Assembly (NCBI RefSeq): GCF_037893015.1
Contig: NC_133661.1
Coordinates: forward strand, 224,356,489 to 224,420,488
Reading direction: 5' to 3'
Origin: Macrotis lagotis
Lineage: Eukaryota > Chordata > Mammalia > Peramelemorphia > Peramelidae
DNA: 64,000 nt
Shown: in pieces, positions 54,510 to 64,000 of the stretch
Layout: each line of letters starts with the position of its first letter
Numbering within the stretch: position 1 is the stretch's first letter
Position numbers and translations under genes: made by a program
Notes under the pieces: generated by a model
What the model was told of the DNA's origin: nothing
Seen by the model: only the letters and a program-made list of their open reading frames with translations
The model's database searches: none

Positions 54510-54605
54510 GGTCAGATTGGGCAAGCCACTTCTTTCTAGCCTGTTTTCTCACCTGTAAACTAAGGGATTTGATGAAAATTTCCAGGGTCTCTCACCACAA
54601 TTCTG
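54510..54605 (+). repeat. MIR3 3' half
   Basis: 'gggcaagccacttctttc', 'tttctcacctgtaaactaag' and 'aatttccagggtctctcac'. Confidence 0.65.
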
Positions 54606-54739
54606 AGTTAATGAGGGAGTTGAGGCCAGAGAGAGTTCCACACCTAAAGGTGACAAGTTAATGCTTAAAGATTCCCATGCCACCAAAGCTGAAGATTGGG
54701 ACAAGGTGGATGTTTCTGGTCCTGATCAATACTCAATAG

Positions 54740-54935
54740 CTCAATATAGCACCTAGTGGAAACAATCTTGGATATGGAGCCAAAAAAAGGGGGGTCAAAT
54801 CTGAGCTCTGCTTCTTATTAGCTATGTGATCTTGATCAAATCACTTAATACTTGGACCTCAGTTTCCATCTCTGTAAAATTGAGAGTTAGGAAAGTTGAT
54901 CTCTCTGAGGTCTCTGATGGCTCAAAATCCTAAAG
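54740..54935 (+). repeat. MIR3
   Basis: 'tggatatggagccaaaaaa', 'ttagctatgtgatcttgatc', 'cctcagtttccatctctg' and 'ctctctgaggtctctgatgg'. Confidence 0.75.
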
Positions 54936-54945
54936 CAACCCTAAA

Positions 54946-55161
54946 TCCTGGTGTTCAACCCTTTTTCAATCTTGTCTGACTCTTCATGACCCCATTCAGA
55001 GTTTTCTTGGCAAGGAAACTAGAGTGGTTTGCCATATCCTTCCACAGCTCATTGTACAGATCAGGAAATTGTGACAAAGATCACATGACTAGTTAAGTGT
55101 ATGAGCCTGGAATTGAACTCATGCTCTCTGACTCAACCTCTGTACTACCTAGTTGCCCCTC
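54946..55161 (-). repeat. MAR1-like CORE-SINE
   Basis: 'cttgtctgactcttcatgac', 'gtggtttgccatatccttc', 'aagatcacatgactagtta' and 'gtactacctagttgcccc' in reverse order. Confidence 0.87.
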
Positions 55162-55379
55162 CTAAATCCTAAATCCACCTAATAGTAAACCCTGGTTCTG
55201 ACCTGCCCTAACCTGCATTATCATCTCACCTTGTGATTATGGTTTTGACCTTTGCATAGGATTCTCCTACTATTTCAAATCTACTTAGCCCCAAATTCAA
55301 CAATTAGTGACTATCAATTTTGGCTTCCATATTAGACCTCAAAACTTAATACCTGACATTTGAAATTCCAAAATTTCTT

Positions 55380-55725
55380 ATATTCTCCCTTTCACTAAAT
55401 TCAGCTGCACCAGTCTTCTTGCTGTTACTCATTCACTACACTTTATTTTCTAATATCCTTAATTTTCTAAAAGACTCATCTCAAACCCCATCTTTTTCAA
55501 GAAGTCTTTCTGAGTCAGTCTTAATGCTTGTACCTTCCCTCTGAGATTATCTTCAATTTGCCATTTATCTATCTTTTATGTACATTGCTGTTTGCATAGT
55601 GTATATTAGAATATAAGCTTCTTGAGGGCAGGAGTAGATTTGCCTTTCTTTGGATCTTCATTACTTAACCAAGGTGCATCTCAGATAGTAAGTGCTTAAT
55701 AAATTCTTGTTGATTAACTGACCTG
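55380..55725 (+). repeat. L2 3' end, long
   Basis: 'catctcaaaccccatcttt' with 'ttcaagaagtctttctgag' (the family's 'aggaagccttccctga'), 'atataagcttcttgagggc' and 'agtgcttaataaattcttg' with 'ttgattaactga'. The 3' terminus is complete. Confidence 0.85.
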
Positions 55726-55729
55726 TATC

Positions 55730-56585
55730 CTTGACCACTAACCATTACTTATTCACTATCATCCTGTGTCCCCTTCTTCCCCTCCCTACCCCATCACCTG
55801 TGCTAGAATGGGATAACTGGAACATCTCCCTCAATCTCCCCCACTCTGGAGAGGATTCAGTCAAAACCATAAAATTTGAGAAACTGCAGACTCTTCTAGG
55901 CTATTCTCAGCTCCTACTTGACCAGATGAAACATCATAATCACTTAACTCATCAGTTTTTCAGATGATCCAAGCATATAGATATAATCTGACTTGCATCT
56001 AAAAGGTAGATCTACATAATTGGGTAGAGATTCATAGGGATTCTGCACTGATTATGCCCCCAGTTGAAGAACTAAACTCTAACAAAGACCTGGGGGTGTA
56101 AAGCTCCCAGTCTTATACTTGGAAAGATTCCTCTCTCCTTTATGGCTCCCAATGTACCCTCAGATTGCAAGGGATACCCATCAACATAAATGCACAGTAA
56201 ACAAAAAGTGTTTATGAGAAATAATATTAAATATGACAATTTATGTCTTACAGAAGTAAGGTTTTGGTAGAATAGGGGCCTTGGGTCCTCTCACTTGGCT
56301 CTGAATGTTAGGGCAAGAGCCCCTAATGAAATACACACAATTATGGATGTGACGGACACCAATAGCTACCCAGGTCATGTCACTCTGTGGAATGACTGCC
56401 ATCTTTCCCTTCTTCCCTCCTCATTCTCTTTAAGAATACCCCTCCCCCAAAACTATCGTAGTTGTGCTAAACCATATGGGGTAAAAACCTTCCTCCCACA
56501 TTTCCCAAATTGGGAAGACCTCAGAAGGTCTTGTGATCATACCTAGTAAGGGGTTGTTACATAGACAAATAATAACATATCTATA
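55730..56585. other. No recognised feature
   Basis: About 850 bp. 56050-56540 is less AT-rich and could be a decayed repeat that I do not know. Frames of 78 and 83 codons (55731-55967, 56295-56546) show no domain. Confidence 0.4.
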
Positions 56586-56589
56586 TTGG

Positions 56590-57070
56590 ACTTTATATTA
56601 TAAAGCCCTTTACAAGTTTAATTTCATTTCATCCTCATAATAACCTCGGGAGCTAATGTAATGGTTTATTATGATATTTTTATAGATGAGGAAATAATAA
56701 CTTATTTCTATAGCATTTTAGATTCACTATCACATTTGACTTTCACAACACTGCTAAGCAGCAACTGCTTCCATTATCTCCATTTTACAGTTGAGAAAAC
56801 TGAAGTTGAGAAAAACTAAGTGACTTGTCCATAGAAACCTGGAGATAGTGTCAGGTATCATAAGAAGATTAGATTCTAGGTCTTCTGGACAACAAAATTC
56901 AGTTTTTTTAAGGGAATACCATCCTACCTCACTGGAGAAATTGAACCTCTGAAAGGACAAATGACTTGCTCTAGATCATATAACCAGTAAGTGGCAGAAT
57001 TAGGACAGGAAGCCAGATTTTATGAGTCTTATCCAGGACAGGAGCCATTATACTCCCCTACATGCTGCCT
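56590..57070 (-). repeat. Two or three overlapping MIR remnants
   Basis: 'taaagccctttacaagttt' with 'catcctcataataacctcg' (56600-56650), then 'tctccattttacagttgag' and 'aactaagtgacttgtcc' (56778-56830), then 'aatgacttgctctagatcat' and 'agtaagtggcagaattagg' (56960-57005), all reversed. Successive insertions in the same orientation. Confidence 0.72.
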
Positions 57071-57226
57071 ATATAATACAAGAGCTGTTCAAGTCAGAGA
57101 AAATAAGAGTTCTGTGAATGTTATGCATAGAATTACAGCATGACTATTACTCAAACCATTAAGGTCATTGGTACATCCATTGGCCAGAATGATCAGCCAT
57201 CTGTTTCACTCTCATCTCATTTATTC

Positions 57227-57435
57227 TACTTAAATTTTTTTTCAATTAACAAAAATCTATTTTTTCTCTCTTCCACCTCCCCATTGAGAGATATAGCAAA
57301 TAAGAAGAGCTGAGCAAAACAAATTCTTTTATTTGCCATGCCTAAAAAATTTTTGTCTCAATCTGCATCATGCATCCAAATATTCTGTCAGGAGACCTCT
57401 CCACTTAGATATTTCACCAATAAATGCTTTTTTGT
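57227..57435 (-). repeat. Old L1 3' UTR fragment
   Basis: 'ttaacaaaaatctatttttt', a C/T-rich segment at 57268-57285, 'aagaagagctgagcaaaac' and 'attctgtcaggagacctc' resemble the 3' UTR at 28268-28690. Confidence 0.55.
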
Positions 57436-57437
57436 TC

Positions 57438-57650
57438 TTGTAGAATTCCAAAATTTCAAATCTGAAAAATGTCCTCAGAAGTCATCTAGACCAGTCCATA
57501 GCTGAACAAAAAAGTTTTTTTATATGATCCATAATGGTCATTCATATTCTGCATATTTGTCTTCACTGATATGGAATACCACCTTGGTAAAGCAGCTTTT
57601 GGACAGTTCTAAAGAGATGAAAATCTATTTCTTTAGATGGTAGAGATGAG
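57438..57650 (-). repeat. L3/CR1 3' region
   Basis: 'cctcagaagtcatctagacc', 'ccataatggtcattcatatt' and 'gcagcttttggacagttct' in antisense L3 order. Confidence 0.62.
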
Positions 57651-57734
57651 TTGTTCCAGGTAAGGCAAATATAATCACTTCAGAGTACATTATTCTCTTT
57701 AGCATGGTGATGTGGGGGTAAGAGGGGGAATGGA

Positions 57735-57815
57735 AACTTGGAGATAATCAAGTTCAATTTCTTCATTTTACAGAGACCCAGAGAAATTAAGTAATTTTCC
57801 TAAGGTCAAAAGATA
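57735..57815 (-). repeat. MIR fragment
   Basis: 'ttcattttacagagaccc' with 'agaaattaagtaattttcc' reversed. Confidence 0.6.
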
Positions 57816-57875
57816 AGTATGTTTATAAATATAATGATCTGGGTATACTATAGTGGGAAAGGAGTCAATAGTTAA

Positions 57876-58052
57876 GGAGAGATTGCAGAGGAGAGAGAAA
57901 GGAAGAGGGAGAGAAAAAGGGATAGGTGGAGAGAGAGAGAGGTGGAATGGTGACGGCAAGTATGAGCAAGAAGGAAAAGGAGGAGAAGGAGATAAAGTGG
58001 GAGAGGAAGAAGGAGAAAAAGAAAAAATTGAAAAGAAAGAACTGGAAAAAAT
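57876..58052. repeat. Polypurine tract
   Basis: About 175 bp almost entirely A and G on the plus strand. The Glu/Lys-rich frame 57853-58134 is a composition artefact. Confidence 0.9.
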
Positions 58053-58680
58053 CAGATGCTCATCAAATGAAGAGTGGTTTAAAAATTATAGTGTATATAA
58101 ATATAATAAAATATTGTTATTGCATATAAAATAATTTTTAAAAGACCATTTCAGAAAATCTTGGATGGCATGGAATAATCCAGAGGGAAGTGTGGAAAAA
58201 CAGGAGATCAATTTTATATAAGGATAACAACTTTTAAAGAAAAACAACTTGAATGTGGAACTCTAAAAGCTTGCAAAAGGAAGAATGTTGAAACCACCTT
58301 TGTTTGTAATTGGAAAAAAAAGAAAAACAACCTGGAAAGACTTAAGAACTCTGATCAGTGAAATGACCAACCAGATGACAAATGACCTCCAGAAGATCTA
58401 CAATGAAACATATTACCCAATTCCTGACAGAGAGGTGAAGGACTCAGAGTGAAGAAAGAGATACCTTTTTGAATATAACTATTGCAAAAACTCATTTTGC
58501 TTATCTATGTCTAATTGTTAAAGATTCTTTTCTCTTTCTTAGTTTTGTTTTGTTTTTTTTAATTAGAGGGGACTGAGAGGAGGTGTGAGGAATTATAGGG
58601 CATTTGGTTTCCACAGGATGCATGAGGAGATGGTTAGTTAAAAAAATATATGCATTACAAAAACTGGGGTCTGTCTATGG
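58053..58680 (+). repeat. LINE-like 3' region, family not assigned, second copy
   Basis: 'gctcatcaaatgaagagtgg' (L1-like), 'acaacttgaatgtggaact', 'aaagcttgcaaaaggaag', 'tcctgacagagaggtgaagg' and 'actcagagtgaagaaagag', ending in a T/A-rich 3' part. It shares the terminal module with 24850-25165 and extends it upstream by about 300 bp. Confidence 0.62.
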
Positions 58681-58699
58681 CTATTGGTTAGGAAAGACC

Positions 58700-59200
58700 A
58701 TGTTCAGGAATGTGAGAGTAAGACAAAAGGGGAGAGAAAGGAATTAACCTCAGCAATCCCCAAACTGGGAGGTCTTCCAACCTGATCTAAAGATGCCAGA
58801 TCTGAGATTAGACTGAGGCTTGGTCCAGCTAGTCCTGGGTTGAGCTAGAGTCTCCTCTGCAAGTGAGCTTGCTTAATGAAGTCCATGCATATTACTATAT
58901 ACTCCTCCTGGGATGATTGAGGCTCATCAGCATAACATGTGTTGGATGAGCAGGGCAGGGAAAACATACTAAAGAGTGGTATGAGGTAGGTGCATCCATT
59001 AGATTGTACCTCTGATGATTCAGACCAATGGCTGGCTTGGAGGGGAGGAGAAAACCTTTCAAATTGTATATAAGACTGGTCATTAGCACAATTTGGGGCT
59101 TTTTACTCCCTAGGGGGAACTTTTCCTGCAGGAAAGTTAATAAAAGTTAATTCAATAACTCCAGGTTAAGTTTTATAACTATGGGCCATTTATAACAGAG
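58700..59200 (+). other. LTR-like or promoter-like segment, weak
   Basis: A 'tgtatataag' TATA-like box at 59065-59074 is followed 70 bases later by AATAAA at 59139-59144, the spacing of the U3/R part of a solo LTR. I see no matching second copy, no coding parts and no secure ends, so the family and even the class are open. Confidence 0.22.
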
Positions 59201-59615
59201 AGGAAGGATTAATGATAGTGTTGTCCTTTCCCCCAAAAAAGAGGATCATTGAAACATTTTTCCAATATATAGAAGATACAAGAAAGTAATTTGGAAGAAA
59301 CCATTTAAGATAAGATTATTTTGCAAGTAACATGGAATTTGTCACATATTTTTTTTAAATCAAGAAATCTATAATGGAGATTCATTGTTTCATATACAAT
59401 CCTGGTTTTGAGTCATCCTATGTATATGGAAATGTTCTTTTATTTTGGTGTTCAAGTTCAAAAAAGAGTTGTTTTCTTAAAAAATAAGTCTTAAAGTAAA
59501 ATTTACAGTGCTTTGGGGGAGGGGGAGTTGAGATCAAAAGCCTATTGAAGTATTAGTGCAAATGAGACAATTTTGATTTTTGGTTTGAAAGATAAAAGTG
59601 GTCAAAATAGAGAAA
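59201..59615. other. No recognised feature
   Basis: About 400 bp, nothing placed. Confidence 0.4.
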
Positions 59616-59617
59616 AG

Positions 59618-59775
59618 GATCATAGATATAGAATTAGAGCTGAATGGGAGTTTCAAGATCATCATTGAGTCAAACCCCTTTATTTTTCAGGTGAGGAATC
59701 TGAGACAAACCATTTATCCATGATTATAAAGCTAATTCAGAAGAAGAATTTGAGTAAAGGACTTCCTGACTCAGG
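59618..59775 (-). repeat. MIR3
   Basis: 'agaattagagctgaatggg', 'atttttcaggtgaggaatc' and 'aaggacttcctgactcagg' in reversed order. Confidence 0.72.
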
Positions 59776-59844
59776 AACAATATCCTTCCTTCTAGGTGAT
59801 TATTTCTTTGACAGAGTAATTCTATAAAAAAGAACAGAAGATCA

Positions 59845-60020
59845 AAGATAGACTCTTGAATGACTCTGGATAAGAAGAACTCCATGGAGGAGACCCATAA
59901 AGAATGGACAAAGAGTGAAAGGGCATAGTACAATGTCAGAGAAGCCAAGGAAGGGAAGTACTAAAAGAGATAGGGTATAACCAAGGTCAAACGAGTTAAA
60001 GGCTAAGAAGATTAGTCAGT
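59845..60020 (-). repeat. L2 remnant
   Basis: 'ggaggagacccataaagaat' and 'caatgtcagagaagccaagg' match antisense L2 upstream of the RT core. Confidence 0.5.
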
Positions 60021-60134
60021 AAATAGATCACTATTTTGTCTTTTGAGAACTTTTATTTGTTTTTTCTGCTTCTACAACATCTCTTTCATTCCTTCCCCTT
60101 CATTCATCCCCTCTCCTTAAGAATATTACATTGG

Positions 60135-60293
60135 GGGGGAAGGGCACGACTAGGTTGTACAGTGGTTAGAGCACCGGCCCTGGAGTCAGGAATACCTGAG
60201 TTCAAATTCGACCTCAGACACTTAATAATTACCTAGCTGTGTGGCCTTGGGCAAGCCACTTAACCCCATTGCCTTGCAAAAACCTTAAAAAAA
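60135..60293 (+). mobile_element. Well-preserved WSINE1-like SINE with perfect TSD
   Basis: 'cagtggttagagcaccggcc' head, 'gagttcaaattcgacctcag', 'taattacctagctgtgtggc', 'ttgggcaagccacttaacc' and 'ccattgccttgcaaaaacc' with an A-tail. TSD 'aagaatattacattgg' at 60119-60134 and 60294-60309, 16 of 16 identical. With the copies at 12438 and 29883 it is one of the youngest SINEs here. Confidence 0.96.
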
Positions 60294-60309
60294 AAGAATA
60301 TTACATTGG

Positions 60310-60465
60310 CCGCCTAATTGGTTTTCTTGTCTCAAATTTCTCTTCACTCCAATCTATCCTCTACAAAGAAATTAAGGATTGGTGTTTTGCTTTGTTTTGA
60401 CCTTTCTTAACACAGTGCCTGGCAATAGTAGATGATTAATAAATACTTGTTGATTAGTTAGAATG
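60310..60465 (+). repeat. L2 3' end
   Basis: 'aacacagtgcctggcaatag' with 'taataaatacttgttgatt' is a clear L2 terminus. The upstream part is weak. Confidence 0.7.
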
Positions 60466-61430
60466 GCAAAGATGGAAACTAGACTTTAAGAGACCCTGAG
60501 GATGGACTCAATTGGGTAAAAATGAAGCCATTCATTCAAAAACTTGTTTCTGAGAGGGAGATGAGAAATAGATATAGCATCAGATTAGTACAAGATTCTC
60601 TTTAAGATAAACAATATATCTGATGAAGGAGAAATATTAGAGAGATATTTGTTTAGACTTTTCTGTATTATTAAAGAACTATTATCTACTCTTGTCTGGC
60701 ATTTTCTGTGGGAGCGGATTTCCTCCCCATTGTTCAGTCTCATGACCTTCTCAGATGCAAATTCATTAAGATAAGTGATTCAAATTCAATAAGATAAAAG
60801 AAAGCAACTTCAGTCCCTTTCCCTTCCCCTTCCTCTATCTGTCTGACTTTTAGCCTTCCAAGGTGTATGACTGATTACAGTAATGTCCAGGTGGGTCACT
60901 CTTTGACCTCTTTCCCTGACTCCTCCTTGCACAGGGGGTGGGCTAGGCTCCCTATAAAAGTTCTTTCCATCTTCTTCTCCATCCTGCTGGATCCATGTGA
61001 TCCCAGTTCAGTTACCTGTCTCATGGCTGTTGTCCTTCCCTTTTCCCTTTCTTAACTGCCTAGCTTGTAGTGGTTTCTTCTTTGTGGAAATTTACTATCA
61101 GCTTTAAAAACTCACTGTCTTTACCTTGCTAAAGAACTCTGTTAATTAGCCTATGAACTATTGCAGTAACCTGTGAATTAAGATTTAACCCTTTTATTAC
61201 CCTTCTGAGTTAGAGAGTCTTCTATGATTTCTTCACTGATAAATGAACCCATATTGCTCCTCAAAGCCCCTCCCCTAAGCATTTCTCCTGACTTCATAAT
61301 CATACTTGAAATCTAGAAAAAAGAAATCAAGATAGAGACTGAAGATCCTAGAGGGAGAAACTTTGTAGGAAAGTAGCACTGAGAGACTTTGGAACTTCTG
61401 AGGTTGGAAAAGTTACTTCAGAATTGAAAG
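60466..61430. other. No recognised repeat; TATA-like element near 60955
   Basis: About 960 bp with nothing placed. A 'gggggtgggct' GC-box-like site (60934-60944) lies just before 'ctataaaag' (60952-60960), which could be a promoter or LTR relic. Confidence 0.35.
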
Positions 61431-61444
61431 AAAGAACAGAGAAG

Positions 61445-61518
<74 letters not shown>

Positions 61519-61800
61519 GGGGAAATGAAGGGGGAGGAGGGAGGGAGGGGGAGGGAGAGAAAGAAATAGAGCTATTGGGTATGCTCAGTTCAATATTAAG
61601 ACACATAATAAAAATCCAGGCAACAAGAATACTGTCATATTCACTCAGGACTTGGCAATCTACAGAAAACTTTACTTGAAGAAGAGGTATGCAGGAAAAG
61701 AAGTGGAAGGAGGAAGAAGAAGAAGAGATAGAGGAGGAGGAAAGAGCAGGAGGAAAAGGAGAAGAGGAGGAAGAAGAGGAGGAGAAAGGAGCCTGAAATA
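61431..61800. repeat. Long polypurine region with (GA)n core
   Basis: An uninterrupted GA run at about 61448-61514, then GGGAGG-type units to 61563, and after a mixed gap GAA/GGA units at 61679-61795. Frames rich in Ser/Leu or Ser/Phe on the minus strand are artefacts. Confidence 0.93.
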
Positions 61801-62730
61801 GAAGGGAGAAGTAAACCTTCAGTTTCTACATGCATACAGGTCTCTGGGGTCCCTGAGCTGCAACTCATACAGCTCCAAATTAAATACTTCCTGGAATTTT
61901 CATGCAGTCATCTGGTCTCCTGTTTAATCTTTAAAATGAAAGCTGAAGGGACTATTGATCACTTTCATTGACTCCAGGATATGATAGAAACCTTATGGGT
62001 CTCTAATTTCCTAAACCTTGTCTCATTTTCCTTCTTGAATATTGATGACATATTACTGTTTAGCTTCTGGAATCTAAGTTTAATCATTCATACTTGATGA
62101 ATTCCTCAACATTTCCTATTTGATTTGCTTTTTGGATTTTTGAATGAATATTACTGTCTACAGAAGGGGTGAGGTTTTAAGCCTGGGGGCCAGTGAATTA
62201 TGCCAGATCTGCTCCCAAACACTTTTGCTACTCAATGCTACTCTCCTTCCCACCCCCCAAGAGGATGCATTTTGTCATCAGGAAGAACACATATTCATAT
62301 GCCAAAGATAATACCTTCCCTCCTTTTGGCATGGCTTTATCTAATATTATTATGGTGTGTGTAAAAGCACATAGAAAAAGGCACTTAGAGGAGAAAACAG
62401 AGTAAGCATGAGCAACCATAATGAATTATAAAAGATGTCATGTGGAGAAACCAAATAAATCTCTCCTAATATTTTTAGCACACTGTGTTTCCATTGACTA
62501 GCTTTACTTAGTAATTTATTAGTGCTTACTTGATTGTTTTAAGGAAACTGACATTAGTTTTTATTTTTAAAAAATCATAAAAAAGGCAGTGTCAAGACAA
62601 CTCAAGCCATTGTGTTATGTTGACTTTTAAGAAGCAACTTTTATAAACTTGACTTTCAACCTTCTTTTGCCTGAAGTCTGGGAATTTTCTTGGCTTCCTG
62701 AAACACACACCTTTCAAAACAAGCAATGTT
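61801..62730. other. No recognised feature
   Basis: About 930 bp. Frames of 63-70 codons in both strands at 62193-62419 overlap and show no domain. Confidence 0.4.
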
Positions 62731-62734
62731 TTGC

Positions 62735-63055
62735 TGTCTACTACGTATAGAGAATTGTTTTGGTTAGGTGCTGGCAGAAATATATATCTTAGATAGCATT
62801 CTTGCTCTCAAGGACATCGGAAGGAAAGGATACCTACACCTAAACCCTTAAAGTTATAACATAAAATAATGTAAAAGTGCACTAGGAAGGTTTGAGTAAA
62901 GTGCTATGTAAGAGATAAGCAGGAAGAGAGAGTTAATGGGAGGAGATAGGGAGTGGCAAGGAAGTATGGGAAAAATTCCTGAAACAGATAATATTTGATT
63001 TGTGTTTTAAAGGAATGCTACAAATTCAGCAGGCAAAGGAGGGTTACATGGGAAC
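62735..63055 (-). repeat. L2-type remnant
   Basis: 'gttaggtgctggcagaaat', 'cttgctctcaaggacatcg' and 'ggagatagggagtggcaag' in antisense order, like 51190-51800. Confidence 0.58.
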
Positions 63056-63129
63056 CACTTTGTTTTATTAAATTAATTCTGTGAGCATTTTTCTCCCTTT
63101 ATCATCATTTAATTCAACAAAAAAGCAGG

Positions 63130-63270
63130 TTTTCTTTCAAAATCCAGTTCAGGTGCATGTTCTCCATGAAGACTTCCTTGATCCCTCCAACTACATCTCT
63201 TTCTTCAAATGTCTTATCCTTCTTTATTTAATCTTTATGCCCTTATTATAGTTTGGTATTTTAGTGGCTT
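63130..63270 (+). repeat. L2 3' region
   Basis: 'aatccagttcaggtgcatg', 'ctccatgaagacttccttga' and 'tccctccaactacatctc'. It lies close to the antisense L2 ending at 63055, so the two are in opposite orientations. Confidence 0.72.
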
Positions 63271-63287
63271 ATCTTTACACAATGATA

Positions 63288-63440
63288 ACTTGTTTCCTTA
63301 TCTATAAATTGAGCTTGAAGAGGAAATGGCAAGTCACTCCAGTATACATAGCCCCTTGACAAATAATATAGAATCAAATAATAGATGTGTCAAAAATGTT
63401 TTGCAAACTTTAAAGATCTCTATAAATTGGCTACCACCAC
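63288..63440 (+). repeat. MAR1 core joined to MIR tail
   Basis: 'tttccttatctataaattg' and 'gaggaaatggcaagtcactc' with 'cagtatacatagcc' (MAR1), then 'gttttgcaaactttaaagat' with 'ctctataaattggc' (MIR tail). Confidence 0.7.
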
Positions 63441-63468
63441 TACCACCATCACCATCATCATCATCAAA
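63432..63468. repeat. (ACC/ATC)n trinucleotide repeat
   Basis: 'accaccactaccaccatcac' and 'catcatcatcatc', grown from the MIR tail. Confidence 0.9.
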
Positions 63469-63469
63469 C

Positions 63470-64000
63470 TAATGAACTGAATTGGATTGTAATAAATTCC
63501 CAGTTCAGGTGACATTTCTTTCAGGATATCTTTTCTGTCCTTCCATCCAAGGTTATACTGAAGGCAGCAAACAGAGTTTAGCTGTTAAACTTTCAGTGTA
63601 AGGAATTTACATCTTGAAAATCAGGAAAAGATACAATCAGGACTTGACTTGTTGTTTTGTTGATTGCTTAGATTTAAGAATGTGCTTTTAGATAGCTGGT
63701 TGTGAAACATTTACCATCAGACCATCCTTAAATTGAAAATGATTTCTTCCTGCAATCTCTTAGAGTATCTTTGTCTGGATCCTTACTTTGTTCTTATCAT
63801 CCTTTCAAGGCATAAATGGATAGATGAAAAATCATTTAAATGCTTCTCATATCTGTGTCAAGGAATCCTTTCTATTTGTGACTTCTCCCCTCCCAATAAG
63901 TACTGAGTAAATATTTGTTGAATGAAACTAAATTCTGGGATGTGGGAATTAAGCCTTCTTTCCAGAAATTTCAAATGGATTTAATTCTTGGGAACAGTCT
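63470..64000. other. Mostly unplaced, two L2-like pieces
   Basis: 'cccagttcaggtgacattt' near 63500 and 'agtactgagtaaatatttg' with 'ttgaatgaaacta' near 63900 look like L2 3' ends on the plus strand. The rest is unplaced and the window stops here. Confidence 0.45.

Noticed and set aside
57853-58134. Glu/Lys/Arg-rich 93-codon frame
   Set aside because: Translation of a polypurine tract.
60135-60293. tRNA gene, because of A- and B-box-like motifs
   Set aside because: The motifs belong to the tRNA-derived SINE head. There is no cloverleaf and the A-tail and TSD show a retroposon. The same applies to the other SINEs.
61418-61868. Ser/Leu- and Ser/Phe-rich minus-strand frames
   Set aside because: Translations of the (GA)n and GAA/GGA purine tracts.
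1-64000. Host protein-coding gene, operon, CRISPR array, phage or defence system
   Set aside because: No frame has a recognisable non-transposon domain, there is no array of spaced repeats, and the repeat content is that of a marsupial chromosome.

Overview
The window reads as nuclear DNA of a marsupial, most likely an Australian one of the dasyuromorph type. This rests on repeat content: many copies of a short tRNA-derived SINE ending 'attgccttgcaaaaacc' plus A-tail (WSINE1-like), longer CORE-SINEs ending 'caaaccactccaatatct...' (MAR1-like), marsupial-type L1 3' ends, a HAL1 (half-L1) element, and a deep layer of MIR, MIR3, L2 and L3/CR1 fossils. The species is an inference. The DNA is AT-rich and CpG-poor. 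I found no host protein-coding exon, no operon-like structure and no CRISPR, so this is a gene desert or the inside of a large intron.

Layout. 0-7 kb: eroded L1, MIR and MAR1 pieces with single-copy-looking gaps. 7.15-13.66 kb: a full-length but decayed L1 on the minus strand, bounded by a 14-bp target-site duplication (TSD) with one mismatch and carrying a SINE in ORF1. 13.9-17.6 kb: two more L1 3' ends, one of them (16778-17526) inside an older L1 with a perfect 15-bp TSD. 18-31 kb: old L1, HAL1-like, MIR, MAR1 and L2 pieces, including a SINE at 29839-30031 whose 5' head is repeated three times inside a perfect 22-bp TSD. 31-38 kb: L1, SINE and L2 fossils and a U6 snRNA pseudogene. 38.3-41.0 kb: a full-length HAL1 with a perfect 12-bp TSD. 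41-64 kb: mostly MAR1, MIR3, L2 and L3 fossils, a 7SL RNA pseudogene (53911-54145), long purine tracts and several stretches with no recognised repeat.

How the parts relate. The visible activity is retrotransposition. L1 supplied the machinery, and the SINEs, HAL1, U6 and 7SL copies look like its passengers or relatives (inferred from A-tails and TSDs). Nesting gives a relative order: L2, L3 and MIR are oldest, MAR1 copies sit inside L2 and L3, then come old L1s, then young L1s, HAL1 and WSINE1 copies.

I did not find a new functional system. The least explained items are three unassigned repeat families with copies elsewhere in the window, the triple-headed SINE, an enlarged ORF1-ORF2 spacer with an internal tandem duplication in the full-length L1, and two striking short palindromes. 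Coordinates of old repeats are estimates by eye, usually within about 10-30 bases.
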